This document shows positions 17,911 to 25,631 of a DNA stretch of 63,710 nucleotides, in pieces (the first letter of the stretch is position 1; every line of letters starts with the position of its first letter). Position numbers and translations under genes: made by a program. Below the pieces are notes generated by a model, which was not told the origin of the DNA, did not search any database, and saw only the letters and a program-made list of their open reading frames with translations. Location: NCBI GenBank assembly GCA_013151735.1, contig JAADHR010000199.1, positions 146,091 to 209,800 of the forward strand, written 5' to 3'. The stretch is from Calditrichota bacterium. GTDB lineage: Bacteria; Zhuqueibacterota; JdFR-76; BMS3Abin05.

Positions 17911-18873
17911 ATGTCTGAACGGTATCTTGGAATGGATGTTGGCGGTACGAAATTGGCTGTTCTGATTGGAACGAGCGAGGGGACGGTTTTGGAAAAAGTC
18001 AAGCGTCCCACCCATGCGGAAAGAGGACCCTGGCCCATTATTGACGATCTGGTGGATATGGCCGAAGAGGTGCTGAATCGGTCCGGGACGTCCCTTGAAG
18101 CGATCGACGCAGTGGGCGTTTCCATTGGCGGCCCGTTGGATTCTGCGAAGGGAATTATCTACTCGCCGCCCAATTTGCCCGGCTGGGACGAAATTCCGTT
18201 GAAACAAATTCTCTCTGTAAAATTGGAACGCCCGGTATTTGTGGAAAACGATGCCAATGCCGGGGCCCTGGCGGAATGGCGGTTTGGTGCCGGTCGGGGA
18301 GCCAAGAACATGGTTTTTCTAACGGCAGGAACCGGAATGGGGGCCGGTTTGATTTTAGACAATCGTTTGTTTCGGGGAGCCAATGACCTGGCCGGTGAAG
18401 TCTGGAAAATCCCCCTCATTCGAAAGGGATTGGACGACCCAACCCCCCTGGAGTTTGAGTACCTGACCGCCGGGCCCGGGTTGGCCCGCCTGGCCCAAAA
18501 TGCCCTGCGGAAAAATCCCTTTTCCAAAATGCTGGAACTCACCGGCGGCGACATCGAAAAGGTCACCGGCGAAATCGTCGGAAAAGCCGCCCGGGCGGAC
18601 GACCGGCTTGCCCTCCAGGTTCTGGAAGAAGCCGGAACCTACCTGGGTTGGGGCCTCGCTATTCTGGTGGATGTGATTAACCCGGAGCTTTTTGTGATTG
18701 GCACGCTGGGCATTCACCTGGGGGATTTGCTTCTGGAACCGGCGCGGAAGGCCATGCGCGAAAACGCCGTCCCGCAGTCGGCCGCTGTTGCCCGCGTGGT
18801 ACCGGCCCAGCTGGATGAAACCATCGGTGACGTGGCTGCTCTTTGCGTGGCGATGGAAAAATATGAGGGGTAG
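17911..18873 (+). CDS. ROK-family sugar kinase lacking the zinc motif
   Basis: 320 residues from the ATG at 17911 with AAAGGA seven bases upstream; an earlier in-frame TTG at 17848 lies in the promoter region. The phosphate loop DVGGTK (9-14), the substrate motif VSIGGPLD and the catalytic Asp114 in ENDAN are intact, as is LTAGTGMGAGLI. It should phosphorylate a hexose such as glucose, N-acetylmannosamine or a related sugar in the cytoplasm. Typical ROK members have GEIGH and a CxCGxxGCxE zinc site next; here this is GEVWKIPLIRKGLDDPTPLEFEYL (residues 162 onward), with no His or Cys. The substrate pocket is therefore unusual. The DUF4838 lipoprotein follows 92 bases downstream. Confidence 0.85.
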   Translation: MSERYLGMDVGGTKLAVLIGTSEGTVLEKVKRPTHAERGPWPIIDDLVDMAEEVLNRSGTSLEAIDAVGVSIGGPLDSAKGIIYSPPNLPGWDEIPLKQILSVKLERPVFVENDANAGALAEWRFGAGRGAKNMVFLTAGTGMGAGLILDNRLFRGANDLAGEVWKIPLIRKGLDDPTPLEFEYLTAGPGLARLAQNALRKNPFSKMLELTGGDIEKVTGEIVGKAARADDRLALQVLEEAGTYLGWGLAILVDVINPELFVIGTLGIHLGDLLLEPARKAMRENAVPQSAAVARVVPAQLDETIGDVAALCVAMEKYEG

Positions 18874-18965
18874 ATTCACGGTATTCGTGTTCAAACTGCA
18901 TTGTATTTGAATGATGACCTTTTCAGGCGAAAATCGGAAATACACGAACGTCTCGAGGTTTAACC

Positions 18966-21191
18966 ATGCTGAAAAATACATCCTTTTTATTTCTTTTGGG
19001 AATAGCCCTTTTCGCACAGATGGTGTCCGGTTGCGGGCAGTCCAAAATCGACGCCGATTACCAGATTGTGGTGGATTGGGGCGATTTTGATTCCCCGCAA
19101 AAGGCTGCTTCAGCCGAGGCTGCCATCGACTGGAACGGCCCGGATACCCTCCAAATGGCGGCCTGCACAGAAAGTTTCGCCGCAGTGGAGATGCAATCGT
19201 ATTTACGCCAAATCTTTCATCGGCCGAATCGGTTTCCTGTGGTTTCACTTCGGAAAAAGCTCCCTCTGAAAGCGCTTGTCATTGCCGATCTTAGTCAGAA
19301 GAAAACCAACAAAAAGCTGGATTCAATCATTCGCCGGAACGATTTGGATCAAAAGCTCCAGGCAGCCGAAAGTTTTGTGGTTCTGCCTCAAGGAAAGCGC
19401 CTCTTTATTATTGGGCACGACCGCGTGGGGGCCCTGTACGGGGTGTTCCAGGTGTTGGAAAACCTGGGTGTGCGCTGGTACTCCCCGGAGGAAACCGGTA
19501 CGGTTCTTTCCGATTCCGGAGAATTCTCACTTTCCAGACAGGCAACCCTTCAAAAACCGGATTTTCTCACGCGGGGTTTCTGGGTCTGGGAAGACCGGGG
19601 CTACCCGGAATTTTACCTCTGGATGGCGCACAATCGTCTCAATTTCTGGACGATTGCCGAACCGAACCATGCGCTTCTGCGCAAACTGGGCATCCAGATG
19701 ACGGTGGGCGGTCACTTGCATTTTCAAAAGTTTCTCAACCCGGCTGATGAGTACCCGTACAATCACCCGCTTTTTCGGGGGGATGAGAACAAGCCGAAAG
19801 ATCCGTACCGGGCCAATCCCAAATATTTTAAGGGAGACACCAACCACGACGGCCATTTGAGCTACTACGAAGCGCATCCCGAGTGGTACGGCCTGGTGGA
19901 AGGGAAACGCCGCCTTCTTACGGGGCATCTGGCTTGCAACATTTGCACCTCCAACCGGGATGCCGTGACGGAATTTACCCGAAAATTTGTAGACGAGCTG
20001 GCTGAGGGCGACTGGAAAGATGCCCGTACAGTCAACCTTTGGCCCCTGGATGGCGCCAGATGGTGCACCTGTGAGGATTGCCAAAAATTGGGTACCCCCA
20101 CGGACAGGCTGCTGCTTTTTATTTATGATGTGAACAAGGCCGTCCAGAAAGCCGTTCAAGAGGGGCGAATTCATCACGACGTGAAGCTCATTTTCCCCAT
20201 TTATCACGAAACGCTTGCCCCGCCCACGCGTCCGCTTCCGGCGGATTTCGACTACACCCACTGCATTGGTACATTTTTCCCCATTCACCGGTGCTACGTG
20301 CATTTTATTGACGACAGCACCTGCACGGAATTTAACGTCCCCATCTGGAAGGATTTTCTGGGCTGGGCCGTGGCCAAACCCCGCTTCTACAACGGGCAAT
20401 TTTTCATCGGGGAATATTACAATGTCTCCAAAATCAATTGCTTACCCGTGATTTACACCCGAATCATGAGTCACGACATTCCCACGTATTACCGCTACGG
20501 TGCCCGGCACTTCCACTACATGCACGTGTACACCCGGCTTCTGGGCATGAAGCGGTGGAACAACTACTTATTTGCCAAACTTCTGTGGAACACCCACACT
20601 GACGTCAAGGCCCTGGAATCCGACTATTTTGTCGGTGTGTACGGAGCGGCGGCGGATCAAATGGCTCGCCTGTATGGACGGCTGGAGTACGGAATGTCCA
20701 GTGTAAAGCAGTGGAAACACTCTCAGCCTCTGACGTCTCAGATCTACTGGGACAAAAAGCCCCTCTTTAATCTGGAGCATTTGAAGCTCAGGGAATACCA
20801 TCCTCCGAAAAACGACGGGGTCGATCTGGAGGAGAGTGTACGGGCTTTGGCCGACTGCCGCCGGATTCTCAATCGGGTGGAACAAATGAAACTTCCGCCC
20901 GTTATTCAAAAGCGTCTGGCCGAAGACGATCGCAATCTGCGTTATGCGGAAAACACGGTCAATTTTTATTACACCTTTGCCCAGGCCATTCTGGCCAAAC
21001 GTGCGGGAGATCGTGCAGAAGAACGGAGATTATTCCTGAAAAGCATCCCTTTTGCCAAAGGATTGGAAAAAGAGGTGGATATTTTGAAGACCGGTTCAGT
21101 GGACAATCGCCGGAAAAATGCTCTGGAGGCCACACGGGTTATTGAACCCTATTTAAAGATGGCGAAAGATTTGGGGGTTCAATTTGAATAA
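18966..21191 (+). CDS. DUF4838 lipoprotein, putative glycoside hydrolase
   Basis: 741 residues. The signal LKNTSFLFLLGIALFAQMVSGC has a lipobox, so the protein is membrane anchored. Residues 60-170 resemble the alpha-glucuronidase/hexosaminidase N-terminal domain (SFAAVEMQSYLRQIF, LFIIGHDRVGALYGVFQVLE, NLGVRWYSPEE). The centre is a TIM-barrel-like DUF4838 domain with CNICTSNRDAV, NLWPLDGARWCTCEDCQ and a late FHYMHVYTRLLG. Near residue 289 DTNHDGHLSYYE is an EF-hand-like calcium loop inside the catalytic part. The family is related to GH67/GH20-type enzymes but its substrate is not established. A C-terminal helical segment (residues 620-735) follows. It is consistent with removal of uronic or amino sugars from imported or external glycan. 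Confidence 0.82.
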   Translation: MLKNTSFLFLLGIALFAQMVSGCGQSKIDADYQIVVDWGDFDSPQKAASAEAAIDWNGPDTLQMAACTESFAAVEMQSYLRQIFHRPNRFPVVSLRKKLPLKALVIADLSQKKTNKKLDSIIRRNDLDQKLQAAESFVVLPQGKRLFIIGHDRVGALYGVFQVLENLGVRWYSPEETGTVLSDSGEFSLSRQATLQKPDFLTRGFWVWEDRGYPEFYLWMAHNRLNFWTIAEPNHALLRKLGIQMTVGGHLHFQKFLNPADEYPYNHPLFRGDENKPKDPYRANPKYFKGDTNHDGHLSYYEAHPEWYGLVEGKRRLLTGHLACNICTSNRDAVTEFTRKFVDELAEGDWKDARTVNLWPLDGARWCTCEDCQKLGTPTDRLLLFIYDVNKAVQKAVQEGRIHHDVKLIFPIYHETLAPPTRPLPADFDYTHCIGTFFPIHRCYVHFIDDSTCTEFNVPIWKDFLGWAVAKPRFYNGQFFIGEYYNVSKINCLPVIYTRIMSHDIPTYYRYGARHFHYMHVYTRLLGMKRWNNYLFAKLLWNTHTDVKALESDYFVGVYGAAADQMARLYGRLEYGMSSVKQWKHSQPLTSQIYWDKKPLFNLEHLKLREYHPPKNDGVDLEESVRALADCRRILNRVEQMKLPPVIQKRLAEDDRNLRYAENTVNFYYTFAQAILAKRAGDRAEERRLFLKSIPFAKGLEKEVDILKTGSVDNRRKNALEATRVIEPYLKMAKDLGVQFE

Positions 21192-21214
21192 ATCAAACGA
21201 AAAGGAATGAACAC

Positions 21215-22102
21215 ATGAGAAAACCCTATTTGGAACGATTGAACGAAGGCATTCTGTTGGCCGACGGAGCCATGGGGACCATGCTGCAAACAAAAGGCCT
21301 GCCGGTGGGGGAATGTCCCGACGGGTGGAATCTGACGCATCCTGAAAAGGTGCAGGACGTGCACCGGGGCTACGCAGAGGCCGGGGCAGAAAGCCTGATT
21401 ACAAATACCTTTGGCGGGACGCGCACCAAACTCACGCAGTGCGGTTATCCGGAAAAACAGTGGGAGATTAATTTTCAGGGAGCCACACTCGCCCGGGCCA
21501 TTGCCGGCGATGCGATTTATGTCGTTGGCTCCATGGGCCCGACCGGACAGTTCTTGGAGCCTCTTGGCGACCTGAAAGAGGAGGTGGCTTTCGAAGATTT
21601 CTGCGAACAAGCTAAAGCCCTGGAGGCCGGAGGAGCCGATGTGATCCAAATAGAAACCATGACTGACCTGGGTGAAATTTGTGTGGCCATTCGGGCGGTC
21701 AAGCAGACAACCCGATTACCCATTATTGCCTCTATGACATTCGACAAAGGACAGCAGGGATACCGGACGGTGATGGGAGTGGATATTCCAACGGCGGTGG
21801 AAAAACTGATCGAAACGGGAGCCGATGTGGTAGGAAGCAATTGTGGCAATGGCATCGATGAATTGATTGAAATTATGGCTGAAATGCGCAGGCACACGGA
21901 CTTTCCGCTACTGGCTAAACCCAATGCCGGTATTCCGGTTCTGGAAAGTGGGAAAGTCGTCTACACTCAGGGGCCGGATTATTTTGCTGAACGGGTTCAA
22001 AAACTGATAGACGCGGGGGCAACCATCGTGGGAGGATGCTGCGGAACCACCCCTGAACATATCCGGGCAATGGCCAGGGCGATTGGACGAGCAGGAGCGT
22101 AA
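21215..22102 (+). CDS. Stand-alone homocysteine S-methyltransferase domain protein
   Basis: 295 residues, cytoplasmic. It matches the homocysteine-binding module of methionine synthase and betaine-homocysteine methyltransferase: DGAMGTMLQ at 17-25, GSMGPTG at 105-111, IETMTDL at 146-152. All three zinc-binding cysteines are present, Cys210 (SNCGNG) and Cys275-Cys276 (GGCCGTTP). It should transfer a methyl group to homocysteine or another thiol. It lacks the folate and cobalamin domains of full methionine synthase, but a free corrinoid protein is encoded 1.7 kb downstream and a methyltransferase next to that. AAAGGA lies upstream of the ATG, and the gene starts 23 bases after the DUF4838 gene, so it may be cotranscribed with it. 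Confidence 0.9.
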   Translation: MRKPYLERLNEGILLADGAMGTMLQTKGLPVGECPDGWNLTHPEKVQDVHRGYAEAGAESLITNTFGGTRTKLTQCGYPEKQWEINFQGATLARAIAGDAIYVVGSMGPTGQFLEPLGDLKEEVAFEDFCEQAKALEAGGADVIQIETMTDLGEICVAIRAVKQTTRLPIIASMTFDKGQQGYRTVMGVDIPTAVEKLIETGADVVGSNCGNGIDELIEIMAEMRRHTDFPLLAKPNAGIPVLESGKVVYTQGPDYFAERVQKLIDAGATIVGGCCGTTPEHIRAMARAIGRAGA

Positions 22103-22366
22103 AAAAAAGAGTGGAAACAGAATAACAAAACATTCGTAAAGAATAGGAAGAGCCGGTTGGCTCAGAGAAGTCAGGGGGATTTGGGTCCGGTTAGAATTTT
22201 TGGGTTTGATTGCCGGATGCGTTTGCCTTGATTCTCTTAGAGTGTGTTTTGGGCCTAACGTGTTTCTGCCTAATGCCCTATCTTAACGGCAGGGACATTG
22301 GCGCGAAAAGTGACTGTTGCAAAATTTTCCGGAGAAATCGCTGAACAAATAATTTGTAAGAGGCCT
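22103..22366. other. Intergenic region before the PocR-AraC regulator
   Basis: About 260 bases with no gene, no hairpin with a T-run and no well-spaced promoter that I can defend. An in-frame TTG at 22298 could extend the regulator into this region. Confidence 0.5.
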
Positions 22367-23674
22367 ATGAAAAATCGCATAAAAGATCCGCAATTCAAAA
22401 AAAAGGCTGAAGGTGTTTTAAAAACACTTGCATCGGAATTTCAAACGGCGGCTTTGCTGGTTGACCTGGATGGGAGTATCGTTTTGCAAAAAAGCCCCAA
22501 GCCCCGGCAGAAATTTTTTTGCGGTCAGGTACACAGCAAACCCAAATGCCAGGAAATCGAGGTTTCCGAATACCGTTCGATTATTATGGAGGCCTGGAGA
22601 TGGGGTGAGGCGTACATCAGTCGTTGCGAATTTGATGTCATTCGAATTGCTGTTCCGATATTGGAAGAGAATCGAATGATCGGAGGTATAATTCTGCGTC
22701 CTATTTTGCTTCGAAATCCCGAGACGGTTCCGCTAAAAGTGCTGCAAAAATTTTTTGGTTCCAACAGCCAGGCGCTTCGTCGGTTAAAGATGAACTACTG
22801 TAAAATACCCATCTGGACGGAAACCAAAATGTATCAGGCCACGCACCGCCTGTTTGAACTGGCCGAATCGATCTCCACACCCAATTTGAATCTGCTTCGT
22901 CACATTCAAAGTATTCAAAAGCAACAGGCCAAGATTGCTGAAGAAATTCACAAATACAAATCGGTTGGGGAGGTTGAAAATAAACGCCTTCTGAATTTGA
23001 TTTCGTATGATACCGAAAAAGAACTGATTCGGCGGGTTCGCCTGGGAGACCGAAGGGGGGCCAAAGAAATTCTGAATAAGCTTTTGGGCATCGTTCTGCT
23101 GAAAGACCCCATCCGCGTGGACCTGCTAAAGGCGCATATTCTGGAATTGGTTGTGGTGCTCACGCGGGTAGCCGTTGAGGAAGGCGGAAATCTGGAAGAT
23201 ATATTGGGCATGAAGTACAATTTTGTGGTTGAGCTCTACAACATCCAGCAGCAGGAGGAGATTTGTTACTGGATTGTACGCGTTTTGGATCGCATCATTG
23301 ACAACATTTACACCACCAGGAACGACTACAACTACGAAATTCTGGAAAAGGCCCTGCGATATATTGACGAACACAGTGCGCTGCCCCTAACCCTGGAGGA
23401 TGTGGCCCATCATGTGGCCCTGAGTCCGTATCATTTTGCCCACCTGATTAAAAAAGAATTGGGGTTTACCTTTGTAGATTACTTGACCCGGGTTCGGGTT
23501 GAAAAGGCCAAAAGACTCCTGCGGCAGTCCGATCAAAACATTACGCAAATTGCATTTGAAGTCGGTTACCCCGATCAGAGCTATTTTACCAAAGTTTTTA
23601 AACGCGTTGAAGAAACCACACCGAAATTATACCGGCAATCTTTTATCAAAAATCTCCACGAAAAAGCGAATTAG
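22367..23674 (+). CDS. PocR-domain AraC-family transcriptional regulator
   Basis: 435 residues from the ATG at 22367 (AAGAGG three bases upstream, a tight spacing); a TTG start at 22298 would add 23 residues. Residues 15-165 resemble the PocR sensory domain, a PAS-like ligand pocket with FFCGQVHSKPKCQEIEVSEY and ISRCEFDVIRIAVPI; in known family members it senses small molecules such as 1,3-propanediol and often has cysteine-rich features. The centre is helical. The last 100 residues are two AraC helix-turn-helix motifs (LTLEDVAHHVALSPYHFAHL and ITQIAFEVGYPDQSYFTKVF). PocR-AraC regulators are common beside corrinoid methyltransferase operons, and here the corrinoid protein follows 156 bases downstream with its own candidate promoter. 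I infer a substrate-responsive activator of that operon. Confidence 0.85.
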   Translation: MKNRIKDPQFKKKAEGVLKTLASEFQTAALLVDLDGSIVLQKSPKPRQKFFCGQVHSKPKCQEIEVSEYRSIIMEAWRWGEAYISRCEFDVIRIAVPILEENRMIGGIILRPILLRNPETVPLKVLQKFFGSNSQALRRLKMNYCKIPIWTETKMYQATHRLFELAESISTPNLNLLRHIQSIQKQQAKIAEEIHKYKSVGEVENKRLLNLISYDTEKELIRRVRLGDRRGAKEILNKLLGIVLLKDPIRVDLLKAHILELVVVLTRVAVEEGGNLEDILGMKYNFVVELYNIQQQEEICYWIVRVLDRIIDNIYTTRNDYNYEILEKALRYIDEHSALPLTLEDVAHHVALSPYHFAHLIKKELGFTFVDYLTRVRVEKAKRLLRQSDQNITQIAFEVGYPDQSYFTKVFKRVEETTPKLYRQSFIKNLHEKAN

Positions 23675-23724
23675 GCCCTTACAACAGAGAAAATCATGGG
23701 CTGACCCGTGCAGAATGGGGGGTA

Positions 23725-23753
23725 TTGACGAAGGTAACACCGCAAGATATTAC
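23725..23753 (+). promoter_or_regulatory. Candidate promoter of the corrinoid operon
   Basis: TTGACG (23725-23730), a 17-base spacer and TATTAC (23748-23753) lie in the gap between the AraC-type regulator and the corrinoid protein. It is the natural place for that regulator to act. Confidence 0.45.
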
Positions 23754-23830
23754 CTAAATTAGACAATATTTTGCAAGATTCTTACAGTTGAAGTTACTAT
23801 CTTTCATTAGACCAAAATTGGAGAGCGTTT

Positions 23831-24469
23831 ATGACAGACTTCCAGAAAATAGCGGACAGCATCATTGTCGGGAATGCCAAATTAGCCAAAAGTTTAACAG
23901 AAGAAGCCGTTCAGGAAGGATATCCCCCCAAAGAGATTCTTGATGAAGGGCTGATTGCCGGAATGAATGTCGTGGGGGTCCGGTTTCGCAAAAATGAAAT
24001 TTATGTGCCGGAAGTTCTGATCTCTGCACGGGCCATGAAAGCCGCTCTCGAAATTCTTCGACCTCTGCTAACCCGAACAGGCATTGAGCCGAAAGGAAAG
24101 GTCATTCTGGGAACGGTAAAAGGAGATTTGCACGACATTGGTAAAAATTTGGTGGGTATGATGTTGGAAGGCGCCGGTTTCAAAATCATTGATCTGGGCA
24201 TTGACGTTTCCCCCGAAAAGTTTGCCAGTTCTGTTGAACAGGAACAACCGGACGTCCTCGGAATGTCGGCTTTACTGACCACAACCATGATTGGAATGAA
24301 GGCTGTGATCGACGTGCTTGAAGCCAAAAATCTCCGCGATAAAGTCCGGGTGATTATTGGCGGCGCCCCGGTTACGCAAAACTATTGTGACGAAATTGGT
24401 GCTGACGGCTATTCTCCGGATTCTGCTTCCGCCGTTGATCTGGTAAAAAAGCTAATGAATTTAAATTGA
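23831..24469 (+). CDS. Corrinoid-binding methyl carrier protein (MtaC/MtbC/MttC type)
   Basis: 212 residues, the usual size. Residues 1-85 are the helical cap domain of methionine-synthase type; residues 88-212 are the Rossmann-like B12-binding domain. The signature DLHDIG (99-104) supplies His101, the lower ligand of the cobalt, followed by the conserved GFKIIDLGIDV and GMSALLTTTM segments. It carries a methyl group on cobalt between a substrate-specific methyltransferase and an acceptor methyltransferase. It is the only corrinoid protein in the window, so the MtaB-type enzyme (34253), the UroD-family proteins and the homocysteine methyltransferase probably compete for or share it (inference). 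GGAGAG precedes the ATG. Confidence 0.93.
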   Translation: MTDFQKIADSIIVGNAKLAKSLTEEAVQEGYPPKEILDEGLIAGMNVVGVRFRKNEIYVPEVLISARAMKAALEILRPLLTRTGIEPKGKVILGTVKGDLHDIGKNLVGMMLEGAGFKIIDLGIDVSPEKFASSVEQEQPDVLGMSALLTTTMIGMKAVIDVLEAKNLRDKVRVIIGGAPVTQNYCDEIGADGYSPDSASAVDLVKKLMNLN

Positions 24470-24616
24470 TTGAACCCGTCGACCAGATCAAAGGATTTTT
24501 CTAAAAAATGAAATGTTTCCTTTAATCTAATCTCAGGTGTGCACGCGCATTCAACCATTTTCCGCAATCTGTCAGGCTGCTGATGAAAGAAATTCAGAAA
24601 GAAGGTTGCCGATTAC

Positions 24617-25630
24617 ATGAGCCTATTTGAAACAATTCAAACCCAGCCTAAGCCTTTTGGTGCCCCCCTAATGGGGTATCCCGGGATTCAACTGACCGGC
24701 GACACCATGCGAGATGTAATTCTTTCCCCAAGCAAACAGTTTGACGCCCTGAAAGCACTGGTCGATCGGTTTAATCCTCCGGCAATTTTCCCCCTGATGG
24801 ACTTAACGGTTGAGGCCGGCGGCCTGGGATTAGAGGTTGAATTTCCAGAAGATGATGTGGCGTATGTAAAAAAACATCCGCTCCGCGAAGGCGATGACCT
24901 GTCGGGGCTGAAAGCCCACGACCTTCTTTCGGAAACCCGGGTGAAGAATTACCTGCAGGTTGTGGAAGCGCTTGCCAGGGAGTTAAAGGGGCTCCACGGC
25001 GGGTACGTTATCGGGCCATTGAGTTTGGCGGGCCTCCTTATGGGGGTGGAGAATCTGGCTTTGGCTCTTCTGGATAACGCCCTTTTTGTCCGGGAATTGT
25101 TGTTGATTTTAAGTGAAAAATTGGCCCGGGTGGCTCGGGCAGAAGCGGCAGCCGGTGCCGATCTTATCGCTATTTTGGAACCCACGGCCATGATTATTTC
25201 CCCTCTCCAGTTTGACGTGTTTGTAAAACCCGCTGTTCAGTACATTATTCAGGATCTGGAGGCCATGTCTCTTCTTCACATATGCGGGCATGCGGGGCAT
25301 CTGGTTGAACACATGGCCCAGACGGGCGTGGATGGCTTAAGTCTGGACTATCAGGTGGATTTGGCCAAGGCCGGGGAACTGGTACCCTCTGAGGTTGTTA
25401 TCTGGGGGAATCTGAATCCGGTTGATGTGTTTCTTAAAGGAACGCCGGACAGTGTGAAAAAACAGGTTAATAGCCTGCTGGCCAAAATGGAAACGTTTGA
25501 TAATTTTGCATTAAGCTCCGGGTGCGATCTGCCGGCTCGCACGCCGCTTGAGAATATTCAAGCCTTTTTTGAAGCCGTGTCAGAGTGGAAACAAGTTGAG
25601 ACCCGTCAGTTAGAGAAAGTTCGGTTGTAG
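24617..25630 (+). CDS. UroD-family corrinoid methyltransferase (MtaA/CmuA-like), zinc site intact
   Basis: 337 residues with a uroporphyrinogen decarboxylase-like barrel. The zinc-binding signature of MtaA/MtbA/CmuA-type methyltransferases is complete: His221-x-Cys223 (HICGHAGH) and Cys303 (SSGCDLP). It also has VIGPLSLAGLLMG and the late WGNLNP motif. Such enzymes move the methyl group from a methyl-corrinoid protein to a thiol such as coenzyme M, or in bacteria to other acceptors. They do not make haem; the HemE substrate-binding arginines are absent. It lies 147 bases after the corrinoid protein and one base before the reactivator, so the three genes form the core of the system. The acceptor in this organism is unknown. 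Confidence 0.88.
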   Translation: MSLFETIQTQPKPFGAPLMGYPGIQLTGDTMRDVILSPSKQFDALKALVDRFNPPAIFPLMDLTVEAGGLGLEVEFPEDDVAYVKKHPLREGDDLSGLKAHDLLSETRVKNYLQVVEALARELKGLHGGYVIGPLSLAGLLMGVENLALALLDNALFVRELLLILSEKLARVARAEAAAGADLIAILEPTAMIISPLQFDVFVKPAVQYIIQDLEAMSLLHICGHAGHLVEHMAQTGVDGLSLDYQVDLAKAGELVPSEVVIWGNLNPVDVFLKGTPDSVKKQVNSLLAKMETFDNFALSSGCDLPARTPLENIQAFFEAVSEWKQVETRQLEKVRL

Positions 25631-25631
25631 C

